A stretch of 32,466 nucleotides of DNA, taken from contig CAIRGO010000002.1 in NCBI GenBank assembly GCA_903878115.1, forward strand, positions 1-32,466, written 5' to 3'. Positions 7,745 to 17,021 of this stretch are shown here, piece after piece; the stretch's first letter is position 1; the number at the start of each line of letters is the position of its first letter. The notes beneath the pieces were generated by a model. The model saw only the letters and a program-made list of their open reading frames with translations. It was not told the origin of the DNA and ran no database searches. The DNA is from Akkermansiaceae bacterium. GTDB lineage: Bacteria; Verrucomicrobiota; Verrucomicrobiia; Verrucomicrobiales; Akkermansiaceae. The translations under genes were made by a program, and so were the position numbers.

Positions 7745-8677
7745 TCACGAATCTATTCCCGCTAAAACACGCACAACATCTAGGCCATTTTTGCCACAGG
7801 ACCGTGGTGTTTCGCGGGTTTGGATACAGTGCATGAAATGTTGCATTTCAGCGGTGAGAGCTTGAAAGTTGGGAGGGGCCTGGAAAAGCAACTCTGTTCC
7901 TTGGTCCACATTGTTGAGTTGAGAGTCGATAGTTTTTTTTATAAGAGTTACCGTTTCCGCTTTCTCATCATAGACCAGCATCCCTTTTTCTCCAATCACT
8001 CGTAAGCCACGGCGATCTTCTGGCCAGAGCCAAGAGTTGTGCAAGTGTGCTTTGCAGCCATTCGCAAAGGTCATGTGCAAATAGGTATCATCCTCAATTC
8101 CTTGATTGAGAGCCGAATGCCCGCAAAAGAGAGAGCTAACAGGAGCCTCACCAACAATAAAAAGCAGCGCAGCAACATCATGCACACCAAGACTCCACAG
8201 CGCGTTCTCTACAGCACGCGCTTTTCCTAATTTCATGCGTTCTTGATGTAAGGTAAACAGTTTTCCGAGATAACCGTCGCGCAAATAATTCCGTATAAAT
8301 TCAACGGCGGGTTTGTAAAGTAACAAATGCCCAACCATTAGCAATTTCCCCTTAGCCGCTGCGTAGGCACAGAGTTTTTCTGCCTCGGCGACATTCAAAG
8401 TCAGTGGTTTTTCTACAAATACATCGAGGCCCGCATCCATCGCAGCCACCGCGATTGTGTAATGCGTGTGCGCAGGGGTTGCAATCACGACGGCGTTCAC
8501 ACCTGAATGCAGCAGCGGACGATAATCGTCAAACAACAATGCCTGCGGACAAACCTGTGCCGCGTTATCACGATTCTGCGACACTGCATCAGCGACGGCA
8601 TGCAAAGTGCCTAACTCTGCGAGAGTGCGCACGAGATTTTTGCCCCACGCACCTGCTCCTATGACTCCGATTTTCAT
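7745..8677 (-). CDS. wbpB: UDP-GlcNAcA 3-dehydrogenase-like Gfo/Idh/MocA oxidoreductase (WbpB/WlbA type)
   Basis: Expected to oxidise C3 of UDP-GlcNAcA with NAD, giving the 3-keto substrate for WbpE. The 310-aa protein has an N-terminal Rossmann domain (GVIGAGAWGKNLV), the family EKP motif in VFVEKPLTLN (about residues 88-97), and LGVHDVAALLF carrying the conserved His of the catalytic region; the C-terminal half is the usual alpha/beta dimerisation domain. The ATG at 8677 is used; an in-frame TTG at 8686 adds three residues. It directly follows wbpA (16 bp). The family is certain; the exact substrate rests on the company of wbpA, wbpD and wbpE. Confidence 0.88.
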   Translation of the reverse strand: MKIGVIGAGAWGKNLVRTLAELGTLHAVADAVSQNRDNAAQVCPQALLFDDYRPLLHSGVNAVVIATPAHTHYTIAVAAMDAGLDVFVEKPLTLNVAEAEKLCAYAAAKGKLLMVGHLLLYKPAVEFIRNYLRDGYLGKLFTLHQERMKLGKARAVENALWSLGVHDVAALLFIVGEAPVSSLFCGHSALNQGIEDDTYLHMTFANGCKAHLHNSWLWPEDRRGLRVIGEKGMLVYDEKAETVTLIKKTIDSQLNNVDQGTELLFQAPPNFQALTAEMQHFMHCIQTRETPRSCGKNGLDVVRVLAGIDS

Positions 8678-8693
8678 GCGTACCAATCAAAAA

Positions 8694-10016
8694 TTACGCC
8701 TTCACCAATTGGCCCAGATTCGGGATCAGTGAGGATTTTGCGAAGGCATTTCTCGTATCAATGATAAGAGGAGCCCATTCTTTTAACTCTAACAAATTCA
8801 CCGCATTGTGGTTTGTAGAAATCACAACGCAATCGTATTGGCTGATCGTTTGTTGATTCCAATCAACAGAGGTAACGCCAGTCCAATTCGCATGCTCCCT
8901 AGTTGGGGATACTACTGGGATATGCGGGTCATGGTAATCCACAGCAGCTCCTAAAGATTTGAATCCATCCAATAATTCAAAACTTGGTGACTCGCGCATG
9001 TCATCGACATTTTCTTTATACGCGAGCCCCAAAATAAGGATCTTACTACCCTTCACTGATTTGCCTTTATCATTGAGAGCTTCCATCGTTCGCTGAATCA
9101 CATAACGCGGCATCGAACGATTGATCTCTCCGGCAAGTTCGATGAATCGAGTATGCACACCGAATTCTCGGGCTTTCCACGTAAGATAAAATGGGTCAAT
9201 AGGAATGCAATGACCGCCCAAGCCCGGGCCAGGATAAAACGCTTTGAAGCCGAAAGGCTTGGTGGCAGCAGCATCAATGACCTCCCAAATATCGATGCCC
9301 ATGGCGTCAGCAGCAACCTTCAGCTCATTCACAAGACCGATGTTCACTGCTCGATAAATATTTTCTAACAATTTTGCAAACTCGGCCACTTGAGTAGAAC
9401 GCACTGGCACTACTTTTCCAAATACGGCACTATAAAGCGCGACACCTGCTTCTGCGCAAGCGGGTGTTGTGCCACCGACCACTTTGGGAATATTCAGTCC
9501 CGCAAAATCAGGATTACCCGGGTCCTCACGCTCGGGAGAATAGACAAGGAAAATGTCTTTGCCGACAACGAGCCCGCGGGCTTCAATGCGAGGACGAAGT
9601 TCTTCTTCTGTAGTGCCTGGATAAGTCGTGCTTTCCAAACTCATTATCTGCCCCGTTTTCAAATGCGGCACTATTGCATCCACCGTATTGATCACATAAC
9701 TTAAATCCGGTTCGAAATGTTTGTCCAAAGGAGTAGGCACGCAAATGATCAACGCATCGACTTCGCTCACGCGACTAAAATCAGCAGTGGCTTCTAGATA
9801 TCCAGCGTTTACTGCCTGCGCGATCGGGGCCTCAGCAATGTGCTCGATATAACTTTGACCAGCGTTAATGTGGTTGATTTTTTTTGCATCAACATCAAAG
9901 CCGATCGTCTTGTGATGTTTGTTGGCATATCCCAAAATCAAAGGAAGCCCCACATAGCCAAGTCCCACAACGCCAATAACTGCTTGTCTGTTTTGTATTT
10001 TTTGATTCGTATTCAT
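8694..10016 (-). CDS. wbpA: UDP-N-acetyl-D-glucosamine 6-dehydrogenase
   Basis: NAD-dependent four-electron oxidation of UDP-GlcNAc to UDP-GlcNAcA, first step of the Wbp route. The 440-aa protein shows three domains of the UDP-sugar dehydrogenase family: [12 protein letters not shown] near residues 15-26, the central dimer domain with [20 protein letters not shown], the catalytic [16 protein letters not shown] (C270), and a C-terminal Rossmann domain with [17 protein letters not shown]. The GGHCIPIDP form is the WbpA/WecC subtype and clearly differs from the Ugd at 11869-13257. Its ATG overlaps the stop of the SGNH gene (ATGA), indicating coupled translation. Confidence 0.94.
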   Translation of the reverse strand: MNTNQKIQNRQAVIGVVGLGYVGLPLILGYANKHHKTIGFDVDAKKINHINAGQSYIEHIAEAPIAQAVNAGYLEATADFSRVSEVDALIICVPTPLDKHFEPDLSYVINTVDAIVPHLKTGQIMSLESTTYPGTTEEELRPRIEARGLVVGKDIFLVYSPEREDPGNPDFAGLNIPKVVGGTTPACAEAGVALYSAVFGKVVPVRSTQVAEFAKLLENIYRAVNIGLVNELKVAADAMGIDIWEVIDAAATKPFGFKAFYPGPGLGGHCIPIDPFYLTWKAREFGVHTRFIELAGEINRSMPRYVIQRTMEALNDKGKSVKGSKILILGLAYKENVDDMRESPSFELLDGFKSLGAAVDYHDPHIPVVSPTREHANWTGVTSVDWNQQTISQYDCVVISTNHNAVNLLELKEWAPLIIDTRNAFAKSSLIPNLGQLVKA

Positions 10017-10759
10017 TTCGTAATAATTTTTTCCGCTAGTTCTGTTGCCAAAATAGAGTAACCAGTTTGATTTAAGTGCAGTCCATCTTTACTATACTCA
10101 TTTTTTGTTCTGCCGTTCGGAGCTACGATTGCTGCTGCATCTAAAACGAAAACTCGATGTTGCATCTCGATAATTTTTTTATTAATTTCAATAACCGCCG
10201 CGTGCATTTCAGCAGTCCACAAAAAACGATCTCTTAAGGAGTTATTGCCCTTAGGAATTATGGTTGTTATCACAACTGAAACATTCCGATCTAACAGCAT
10301 CGTGACCATAGACTCCATATTTTCAACGATTTGTAATTTCACTGATTCGAGAACTGATGGATCATAGCCTGATGCTTGTATGTCGTTAATTCCACATTGA
10401 ATCACAGCATAACGAGGTGCTTCGCTCTTTGATAGATCGCCTTTCAGTTTTGTTAGCACTTCGCCACTTGTTAGGCCACTGACACCACAATTAAACCATA
10501 CGTCGTAAGGGAAATCATGAGGCTTATTCCACGCCTCCGCTCTTGAATCACCAATCATCCACAATACTGATTGATTTGGAAATGCTGGGAGTTGAGTCCC
10601 CTCGTATGCTGGATGATTCGCTAATTTGTATTTCCACAATCTGCCTTTGTAATCAATGACTTTTGCAAACAAGTATATTGAACTCAACAATAAGCATAAA
10701 TTGCTAATAATGAGAAGTGTAAGCCAAACATTTTTCGACTTTATGAATTGAAAACTCAT
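10013..10759 (-). CDS. Membrane-anchored SGNH/GDSL-family hydrolase-like protein
   Basis: A 248-aa protein with one N-terminal transmembrane segment (about residues 10-32) and an extracytoplasmic SGNH domain. All four blocks are visible: block I GDSRAEAW (S72), block II Gly in NCGVSG, block III CGIND (N125), and block V DGLHL (D225, H228). Family members are esterases or acyl/acetyl transferases acting on sugars. The gene follows the AT3 acyltransferase by 12 bp and overlaps wbpA by 4 bp. In OafA-like proteins an AT3 membrane domain and an SGNH domain are fused, with SGNH completing acyl transfer; here they may be the same machine split into two genes (inference). Alternative: a polysaccharide deacetylase. 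Confidence 0.85.
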   Translation of the reverse strand: MSFQFIKSKNVWLTLLIISNLCLLLSSIYLFAKVIDYKGRLWKYKLANHPAYEGTQLPAFPNQSVLWMIGDSRAEAWNKPHDFPYDVWFNCGVSGLTSGEVLTKLKGDLSKSEAPRYAVIQCGINDIQASGYDPSVLESVKLQIVENMESMVTMLLDRNVSVVITTIIPKGNNSLRDRFLWTAEMHAAVIEINKKIIEMQHRVFVLDAAAIVAPNGRTKNEYSKDGLHLNQTGYSILATELAEKIITK

Positions 10760-10771
10760 TCGAAATTTTTC

Positions 10772-11851
10772 TTATCTAGCAATTTTACTATTGCACCAAT
10801 CTAACACATTTTTTTCAAACACCTTCCAAACAATCAAACAGGAAGCGAGTGTTAGCAATGCGTTTGAGCCCATCATCACATAAGGATAATCATGCAAAAT
10901 GGAAACTTTATGCAAAATTGTTTTGAAAACGGCTACAAAAATCAAATGAAACAAATAGATCGTATAGGAGGCATCTCCTATCATACGCATGAACGACGGC
11001 CAAACAAACGAAGAGTTCCGATCAAGAGAAACGGCCCCCCAGAGCAATAGACCAAATGCACTTCCCCAAAAGAGAGTTTTGATAGAGAGAAATTGATAGG
11101 CCCACTGATCTGTGAGAAAATGATTCGATGACGCGCTGCAAATCAGAATAAACGCGGGAATTATAAGCGAAGCTTGCCAAAGTTTATTTGAATAATTCCT
11201 AGCAACCAGCGCGATGAGAACACCGATAAAAAATTGCAAATTGTGTGGATGAAAGATAAAAGATAGCGCACCTTCAAATCTCTGATAATGGCCAGTAAAA
11301 TCTAAACCGAGTATCAATAAAACCCATGCAATAAAGAATGCCCAAAATACTTTTCTCCCTAGTATCACTCCAAACAAAAACACCATGTAAAACAACATTT
11401 CGTGGACCAAAGTCCATGCTCCACCTACAAATGTTGGTTTCGCGGGTAAGAGAAAAAGTGTGGAAAGTAATGCGTCCATTTGCAAATCCCCCTTCATCCA
11501 CAATGAACCTGCGAACATTGCTAATACGAATTTAAGAACTAAAGCGCCGAGTAAGACTGGATAAATTCTGGCCAATCGTTTCAACAAAAAGTATCTGCTT
11601 GTATCAGGTTTACCTAAATCTTTCTCATGAATCCAGAAGATGATAAAACCGCTGAGAACAAAGAAAAAGTCCACACCCAAGTGCCCAGCTTCCATATACC
11701 CTCCCAAAAAACGTTCAGAGAAGACTGGCTGTACCACTTCACCTTTCGTATCAGCTCTATACCTTCCATCAATATGATACAGAAGAACACATAAGGCCGC
11801 GATACCACGAAACACTTGTAGCGAACCAAGATTTTTTCGAATTGCATTCAT
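10772..11851 (-). CDS. Acyltransferase family 3 (AT3/OafA-like) membrane O-acyltransferase
   Basis: An integral membrane protein of about 359 aa with roughly ten hydrophobic segments. AT3 hallmarks are the N-terminal LQVFRGIAALCVLLYH, holding the R-X10-H motif (R15, H26), then GVDFFFVLSGFII, RLARIYPVLL and WTLVHEMLFYMVF. Such proteins carry acetyl or other acyl groups across the inner membrane and modify O-antigen, capsule or lipid A sugars. Start choice is uncertain: ATG at 11851, or an in-frame GTG at 11872 that would overlap the ugd stop by 4 bp and add seven residues. It sits between ugd and the SGNH gene. The acyl group and acceptor are unknown. Confidence 0.88.
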   Translation of the reverse strand: MNAIRKNLGSLQVFRGIAALCVLLYHIDGRYRADTKGEVVQPVFSERFLGGYMEAGHLGVDFFFVLSGFIIFWIHEKDLGKPDTSRYFLLKRLARIYPVLLGALVLKFVLAMFAGSLWMKGDLQMDALLSTLFLLPAKPTFVGGAWTLVHEMLFYMVFLFGVILGRKVFWAFFIAWVLLILGLDFTGHYQRFEGALSFIFHPHNLQFFIGVLIALVARNYSNKLWQASLIIPAFILICSASSNHFLTDQWAYQFLSIKTLFWGSAFGLLLWGAVSLDRNSSFVWPSFMRMIGDASYTIYLFHLIFVAVFKTILHKVSILHDYPYVMMGSNALLTLASCLIVWKVFEKNVLDWCNSKIAR

Positions 11852-11868
11852 GCCTGGTTTCTCATCAA

Positions 11869-13257
11869 TCACTTCTGACCATGCCCAATCGAATAGACTT
11901 CAAATCCCATCGTCTTCATGATCTCTTGCGGCAGGATATTTCTTCCATCAAAGGCGAAGGCAGGTTTGTGCATGTTTTGATAGATTTGTTCAAAATTTAG
12001 ATCGCTAAATTCATCCCATTCTGTGAGGACGACTAATGCATGTGCGCGATCGAGAGAGGAAACGGCACTCTGACAATATTCGAGATTTTTTTCCAGCGTC
12101 GCGACGGGCACACCAGCATTTGTTAAATCCTTTATCATACTTGCTATTGGCACCTTCGGATCATAGATGGCAACTTTGGCGTTTTCCATGAGTAAGTCCC
12201 GCACCACGTAGATGGCTGCTGACTCACGGGTATCGTTGGTGTCTTTCTTAAAAGCAAAGCCGAGGACTCCGATTTTTTTGCCGGAAACCGTATTGAAAAG
12301 AGTCTGTACGATGTTCTGCGAAAACCGTGACTTTTGCCAATCATTCATTCGGATGACTTGTTCCCAGTAAGCGGCGACTTCGGGCAGGCCGAAATGCTCA
12401 CAGAGGTAGACGAGATTGAGGATGTCTTTTTGGAAGCAGGAGCCACCGAAGCCGACGGAAGATTTGAGGAATTTGGGGCCGATGCGTGAATCGTAACCGA
12501 TCGCGCGGGCTACTTCATCAATATTGGCGCCGGTTTTTTCGCAGAGTGCGGAGATTGAGTTGATCGAGGAAATGCGCTGAGCAAGGAATGCGTTGGCAAC
12601 GAGTTTGGAAAGTTCCGATGACCAAGTATTGGTGATGAGAATTTTTTCGCGCGGAATCCAGTTGGCATAAACTTCTACCAAGCTTTCGATCGCAGCCAGT
12701 CCTTCTTCGGTTTGTTCACCGCCGATGAGGATACGGTCGGGATTTTCCATGTCTGTAATCGCGGTGCCTTCCGCGAGAAATTCAGGATTCGATAAGACCT
12801 GGAATTTTCCAGAAAGCGAGTTTGTATTGAGAATCGTGCTCAGGGCCTCAGCGGTGCGTACTGGAATCGTGCTTTTTTCTACGACGATCGTAGGACCTTG
12901 CGCCTCTTCCGCAATCAGCCTTGCGGCCGATTCCACGTAGCAAAGATCGGCGGCACGGCCCGCTCCCGCGCCATAGGTTTTGGTGGGGGTTCCTACCGAC
13001 ACGAATACCATATCAGCTTCACGAATTTTTTCGCGCACTTCGGTGGAGAAAAATAAATTCTTTCCTCGACTCGCCCGCACTACGTCATCAAGTCCGGGCT
13101 CGTAAACGGGGAGTTGATCGGAATTCCATGCGGCAATACGCGCTTCGTTGATATCGACAACATCGACGGTTATGTGCGGGCACTTGTAGGCAATCATCGC
13201 CATAGTAGGGCCGCCTACATAACCAGCTCCAATGCAACAGATTTTGGTAATTTTCAT
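11869..13257 (-). CDS. ugd: UDP-glucose 6-dehydrogenase, animal-type
   Basis: Oxidises UDP-glucose to UDP-glucuronate with NAD. The 462-aa protein starts [20 protein letters not shown] and contains [44 protein letters not shown] and the catalytic [20 protein letters not shown] (C274). The [14 protein letters not shown] start, GRAADL block and [13 protein letters not shown] are features of the eukaryotic UGDH subfamily rather than of the shorter bacterial Ugd. An in-frame TTG at 13278 overlaps the preceding gene, but the ATG at 13257 matches the family N-terminus. Product UDP-GlcA would feed the UDP-xylose synthase at 14897-15847; module B and the methyltransferase lie between the two. Confidence 0.95.
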   Translation of the reverse strand: MKITKICCIGAGYVGGPTMAMIAYKCPHITVDVVDINEARIAAWNSDQLPVYEPGLDDVVRASRGKNLFFSTEVREKIREADMVFVSVGTPTKTYGAGAGRAADLCYVESAARLIAEEAQGPTIVVEKSTIPVRTAEALSTILNTNSLSGKFQVLSNPEFLAEGTAITDMENPDRILIGGEQTEEGLAAIESLVEVYANWIPREKILITNTWSSELSKLVANAFLAQRISSINSISALCEKTGANIDEVARAIGYDSRIGPKFLKSSVGFGGSCFQKDILNLVYLCEHFGLPEVAAYWEQVIRMNDWQKSRFSQNIVQTLFNTVSGKKIGVLGFAFKKDTNDTRESAAIYVVRDLLMENAKVAIYDPKVPIASMIKDLTNAGVPVATLEKNLEYCQSAVSSLDRAHALVVLTEWDEFSDLNFEQIYQNMHKPAFAFDGRNILPQEIMKTMGFEVYSIGHGQK

Positions 13258-13274
13258 GAGACTAACAGAAAATG

Positions 13275-13841
13275 TCAACTATTTGGCTTTGTTGCCTGAA
13301 CTCGATCCCAGGTGGAGCTTAGGTGACGCTGAGTAATTTGTTCTCGCAGGAATGTGAAGTCAATTTCGGAGCTCGTGCTATCAATGATGTTGGCTATATC
13401 GCGCAAGTGTTTCTCCGAGCCGCCTTCTTGGAAAAACTCCATTTTTCTCAAGATCACATATTCTGGCGGCGCGAATGAGACATGGATCTCAGACATTTGA
13501 ATCCGAACGGGTCTCGCCAAAGCCCAATGGTGGAGTGGATCATTTCCAGAGATGTAAACATCCGCTTTGAGCATACTTTCAAGGTGGATGATATTGAGAT
13601 GACCTCGTTGCGTTCTAATACACTCCGCTGTGATTACGTCAGCAGGCGGCAAATAGAATTGCTCTTCTGGAAAAATTTTGCATAACAGTGGAACCTGCAT
13701 TCTCGAAATTTCAACTATCAAATCAATATCATTGGTGAGACGAGGCTGGGCATAAGCGATCGAAGCAACAGAACCGGTGATCAAATAGCGGAACCCGCTT
13801 TTTTCCAGTGGCTGAACAAATGTTGAAATGAGGTCAATCAT
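13275..13841 (-). CDS. MNT/AbiEii-like nucleotidyltransferase-fold protein (module B)
   Basis: A 188-aa paralogue of the module A nucleotidyltransferase (2170-2736), identical in length. Core residues: GS at 23-24 in [20 protein letters not shown] (D38, D40), third carboxylate D94 in LKADVY, and the C-terminal [14 protein letters not shown]...KHLRDI block (K133, D148). [14 protein letters not shown] and GHLNIIH align with [14 protein letters not shown] and GHFNIIH in module A. Divergence between the two copies is substantial, so they are not a recent duplication. Its ATG overlaps the stop of the small upstream gene by 8 bp, and it ends 17 bp before ugd. Target unknown. Confidence 0.85.
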   Translation of the reverse strand: MIDLISTFVQPLEKSGFRYLITGSVASIAYAQPRLTNDIDLIVEISRMQVPLLCKIFPEEQFYLPPADVITAECIRTQRGHLNIIHLESMLKADVYISGNDPLHHWALARPVRIQMSEIHVSFAPPEYVILRKMEFFQEGGSEKHLRDIANIIDSTSSEIDFTFLREQITQRHLSSTWDRVQATKPNS

Positions 13842-14043
13842 GCATCAAAAAAAGCATGCGCCGAGCCTCTTTCAGAAGTTGTGCTTCTGTCCAATCGGGG
13901 TGAGATCTGCGAAGCATTCCGATTTTTACAACTTTTGCCGTTTCATACAAAGCTTGAGCAATGTTTAGCTTTTCCTCCAGCGTAAGAACACGATGAGGCT
14001 GGAGTCTTAGGTTGGGATTTGCATTTCCCATTTTAGCTTTCAT
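13834..14043 (-). CDS. Small helical partner of the module B nucleotidyltransferase (putative antitoxin)
   Basis: A 69-aa basic, probably helical protein. After a short N-terminal tail it reads LTLEEKLNIAQALYETAK, then VVKIGMLRRSHPDWTEAQ and a final KEARRML helix. This aligns without gaps to the module A partner (2723-2941), sharing the L-EEK start, the ML-R/K-x-x-HP-D/E-WTE core and a downstream charged helix. The stop overlaps the start of the nucleotidyltransferase by 8 bp, and the gene starts 4 bp after the methyltransferase stop. The recurrence of a homologous small gene in front of a homologous enzyme is the best evidence that both are real and function as a pair. Confidence 0.76.
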   Translation of the reverse strand: MKAKMGNANPNLRLQPHRVLTLEEKLNIAQALYETAKVVKIGMLRRSHPDWTEAQLLKEARRMLFLMHD

Positions 14044-14047
14044 AACT

Positions 14048-14875
14048 TTATAAAACTTCTAAAACCCCCACCCTACCATCGGCCTCGAAAGAACGATAGA
14101 AACTTTGGTTACTATTTTCAAAAACTTGCTTGATCATTGGCCAGCCCTCGCTGACATCATCCATAAAAACAAAACCACCTTTGCGCATCAGTGGATAAAT
14201 TTTTCCCAATTCATTTTCTACATAAGCGGATTCATGATTGCCATCGATCAAGGCGAAATCAAACGATGCCACTTGAAGTTGTTTCAGGTTCTCGATGACC
14301 GAGTGAGGCGCATGCTCTTGGGCGATTTTTTGTTCCACTTCCTCTGACTCTAACAAGCGATAATTTTCCAAGTAATTTCGCCCGTCATTGCTCACATTTT
14401 TTTCGTGGGAGAATCCGCAGCAAATCATCACGTTGCCAGAAAGGCCGAAATGATCAAGCATGGAACAAACGTGGTCTTGTGGATGCTGAATGCCGCGATG
14501 TTCCAGATTGGGATCCACGGAAACAACAAGTGATGCTGCATGGATTTTGCGAACGACATCAGCCAAATAAGTTAGGGAAATTCCGAGAAAATTCCCCACA
14601 TGCAGACCGCGTAGACCACGCGAAGAGTCGCTGTATTGGACCAAGATGGATGCAAGAAATGCTAATGACGCCTCAGGCATGGTGCCTTCCCTGGCTTGTG
14701 TGCGATCGACGCCACGAGATACGACGAAATCTATCAAGGCTGTATGAGCGATGGGAGGAACAGAAGCATTTTTTCCTTGGATCGCAGCCCGTCCGCGCTG
14801 ATATCCTCGTTCCTGGCGAGTTTGCACTAGGCGCACTATGCCATGGGGAAGAATGTATTTTACCAATTGCTTCAT
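14048..14875 (-). CDS. Class I SAM-dependent methyltransferase-like protein
   Basis: A 275-aa protein of the Methyltransf_24-like type. The first Rossmann strand and loop read RGLHVGNFLGISLTYLAD (about residues 88-105), followed by the strand LVVSVDPN with the acidic residue at the end, and FDFALIDGNHESAYVENELG and KGGFVFMDDV near the C-terminus. The DGNHE/DD pattern is common in sugar O-methyltransferases and other cluster methyltransferases. The N-terminal 45 residues are basic and may be membrane- or partner-associating. It lies between module B and uxs in a polysaccharide operon, so methylation of a sugar of the repeat unit is likely; the substrate is inference. Confidence 0.8.
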   Translation of the reverse strand: MKQLVKYILPHGIVRLVQTRQERGYQRGRAAIQGKNASVPPIAHTALIDFVVSRGVDRTQAREGTMPEASLAFLASILVQYSDSSRGLRGLHVGNFLGISLTYLADVVRKIHAASLVVSVDPNLEHRGIQHPQDHVCSMLDHFGLSGNVMICCGFSHEKNVSNDGRNYLENYRLLESEEVEQKIAQEHAPHSVIENLKQLQVASFDFALIDGNHESAYVENELGKIYPLMRKGGFVFMDDVSEGWPMIKQVFENSNQSFYRSFEADGRVGVLEVL

Positions 14876-14896
14876 CGAACCAAAACAAGTGCGTAT

Positions 14897-15847
14897 TTAC
14901 TGCAAAACAAAATCACGAAAATAATCGATGGTTTGCTTGATTCCTTCATCAAACGCGACCACTGGCTCCCATTGCAGAATTTCTCTGGCCCGTGAAATAT
15001 CTGGCTGCCTTACTTTTGGATCATCAGGTGGCAAGGGGCGAGGATCAAGGATCAGTTCAATCTTGAAATGCCGTGCAATGGCTTCAGCAAATTGAAGAAT
15101 CGTCATTTCATGCGGATTGCCACAGTTAACCGGTTCATGAAAATTGCTATTGGCTAGACGCCAAATGCCTTCCACCAAATCCGTCACATAACAAAACGAG
15201 CGCGTTTGCGAACCGTCGCCAAACATCGTCATTGGCTCACCGCGCAGTGCTTGCCCGATGAAGGCCGGAACGACCCGTCCGTCATCGAGCCGCATGCGCG
15301 GACCGTAGGTATTGAAAATCCTAACAATTTTCGTATCGAGACCATGCATTCGATGATATGCCATGGTCACAGCTTCCGCATAACGCTTCGCCTCATCGTA
15401 ACAACTGCGCAAGCCAATCGAATTGACATTCCCCCAATACGTTTCTTGCTGTGGGTGAATTTCTGGATCTCCATATACCTCCGAGGTTGAGGCCACTAAA
15501 TAGACAGCATTTTTTCTCAATGCTAAATCAAGCGCGTTATGCGATGCATACGATCCTGCTTTCAATGTTTCAATAGGGATTTGCACATAGTCAATGGGAC
15601 TAGCGGGAGAAGCCATGTGAAAAACAAAATCAACATCGCCCTCAACATCGAAAGGGACAGATACATCATGTTCTATCAATTTAAAGTGATCATTATTCGA
15701 TAGGTGACTTACGTTTCGTGCATTGCCCGTCACAAAATTATCAAATGCGATGACACGTAATCCTTCAGCCAATAATTTATCTACCAAATGTGATGGAACA
15801 AATCCTGCTCCGCCGGTGACGACTGCCGTTTTTAGTGATTTTCCCAT
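14897..15847 (-). CDS. UDP-glucuronate decarboxylase (UDP-xylose synthase)-like SDR
   Basis: A 316-aa extended SDR. It resembles [23 protein letters not shown] (about residues 76-95), STSEVYGDP at 120-128, catalytic Y150/K154 in YDEAKRYAE, and [10 protein letters not shown] followed by [10 protein letters not shown]. It would convert UDP-GlcA from Ugd to UDP-xylose. The cofactor loop reads [11 protein letters not shown], with Pro where most relatives have the third Gly of GxxGxxG. A dTDP-glucose dehydratase-like function is less likely given ASPIDY. The end is 21 bp before the methyltransferase and it follows glf by 7 bp. Family call strong; product slightly less sure. Confidence 0.88.
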   Translation of the reverse strand: MGKSLKTAVVTGGAGFVPSHLVDKLLAEGLRVIAFDNFVTGNARNVSHLSNNDHFKLIEHDVSVPFDVEGDVDFVFHMASPASPIDYVQIPIETLKAGSYASHNALDLALRKNAVYLVASTSEVYGDPEIHPQQETYWGNVNSIGLRSCYDEAKRYAEAVTMAYHRMHGLDTKIVRIFNTYGPRMRLDDGRVVPAFIGQALRGEPMTMFGDGSQTRSFCYVTDLVEGIWRLANSNFHEPVNCGNPHEMTILQFAEAIARHFKIELILDPRPLPPDDPKVRQPDISRAREILQWEPVVAFDEGIKQTIDYFRDFVLQ

Positions 15848-15854
15848 GCTGTGA

Positions 15855-17021
15855 TTATGCGGAGTATCGTTTGATCAAACGATCTGCTTCTGCGAGCGCC
15901 ATGCCAGTGACTTGATCCATGTTATAATATCGGTAAGTTCCTAAACGACCTATAAAAGATACATTTTCCTGCTGTTGCGCTAGAGCTTTGTAGCGCTCGT
16001 AAAGTTCAGCACTGGAAGATGTCGGCACTGGGTAAAATGGTTCTTTTTCAGGAGTCCACTCTTCAGGAAATTCTTTCACAATCGTGGTTGCGTCAATTTG
16101 CTGACCTGTGGCGTGTTTGATTTCTACAATGCGTGTATAGGGAACATCGAGATCAGGGAAATTCACTTGCATCGCTGGCTGCCAATGCCCTGGTTTACCA
16201 GAAATATTCTCTCTTTCGAGAAGTTGCTCTGCGGTAAAGCTTTCGTTTTCAAATCTCACCGAGCGATATGGTAAGGTACCGTAGCAGAAGTCAAAATACG
16301 CATCAATGGGACCTGTGAAAATCAAATGCTTGTATGACCAACGATCTTTTTCCGCCAAAAAATCAACCCCCAACTCGACACAGCTGTTAGGTGAGTGATC
16401 AATGATTTTTTGCAACATTGCTGTGTAACCAGCTACTGGTAAGGCCTGAAACTCATCGGTCAAATAACGGTCATCTCGATTATGCCGGATCGGGATGCGT
16501 CCACAAACTGAGGCGTCTAGCTCTTTGGGATGAAGCTGCCATTGCTTAATCGTATATTGTTCAAAAAACGCCCGATACAGCTCCCAGCCCACTTGGCTGA
16601 CGATGACTTCTTCTGAATTCGCGGGCGAATCAATCGGCACTTTGTGAGCATCCAACCATGACACCCACTCATCCTCGGTTGAAGCGCGACCTAACCATTC
16701 CTCAAACGTATTTAGATTGATCGGAAAACTCCAATACTTTCCTTGGGTGTAACTTTTGATCTGATAAGAAACGTGATGCCATTCGGTAAAGCGCGATAGA
16801 TACTCAACGATCCGCGGTGAATTCGTTCTAAAATAATGTGGTCCGTAGCGGTGAATCAAAACTCCTGACTCATCATATTCATCAAAGGCGTTACCAGCAA
16901 TGTGCGGGCGACGATCTAATACTTTACAACGAAACCCGGCAGCGCTGAGTCGCTCAGCAGCAATCAATCCTGAAAAACCAGCCCCGACGATAAGGAAATC
17001 AACTTGTTGAGAATGCGGCAT
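15855..17021 (-). CDS. glf: UDP-galactopyranose mutase
   Basis: Flavoenzyme that interconverts UDP-galactopyranose and UDP-galactofuranose in the cytoplasm, supplying Galf for surface glycans. The 388-aa protein begins with the FAD dinucleotide fold [17 protein letters not shown] (residues 9-25), then [14 protein letters not shown] and [37 protein letters not shown], and the C-terminal [16 protein letters not shown], all hallmarks of bacterial Glf. Length is normal. As the first gene of the polysaccharide operon it follows a 396-bp non-coding stretch that should hold the operon promoter. Confidence 0.96.
   Translation of the reverse strand: MPHSQQVDFLIVGAGFSGLIAAERLSAAGFRCKVLDRRPHIAGNAFDEYDESGVLIHRYGPHYFRTNSPRIVEYLSRFTEWHHVSYQIKSYTQGKYWSFPINLNTFEEWLGRASTEDEWVSWLDAHKVPIDSPANSEEVIVSQVGWELYRAFFEQYTIKQWQLHPKELDASVCGRIPIRHNRDDRYLTDEFQALPVAGYTAMLQKIIDHSPNSCVELGVDFLAEKDRWSYKHLIFTGPIDAYFDFCYGTLPYRSVRFENESFTAEQLLERENISGKPGHWQPAMQVNFPDLDVPYTRIVEIKHATGQQIDATTIVKEFPEEWTPEKEPFYPVPTSSSAELYERYKALAQQQENVSFIGRLGTYRYYNMDQVTGMALAEADRLIKRYSA

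Noticed and set aside
2170-14043. The nucleotidyltransferases as sugar-1-phosphate nucleotidylyltransferases of the glycan route
   Set aside because: Their GS/GG...DxD core is the polymerase-beta/MNT fold; sugar nucleotidylyltransferases have a different Rossmann-like fold with a G-rich GxGTR-type loop that is absent here.
14479-14940. Plus-strand frame of 153 codons
   Set aside because: Antisense to the methyltransferase and its upstream gap; Cys/His/Trp-rich composition typical of a shadow frame.
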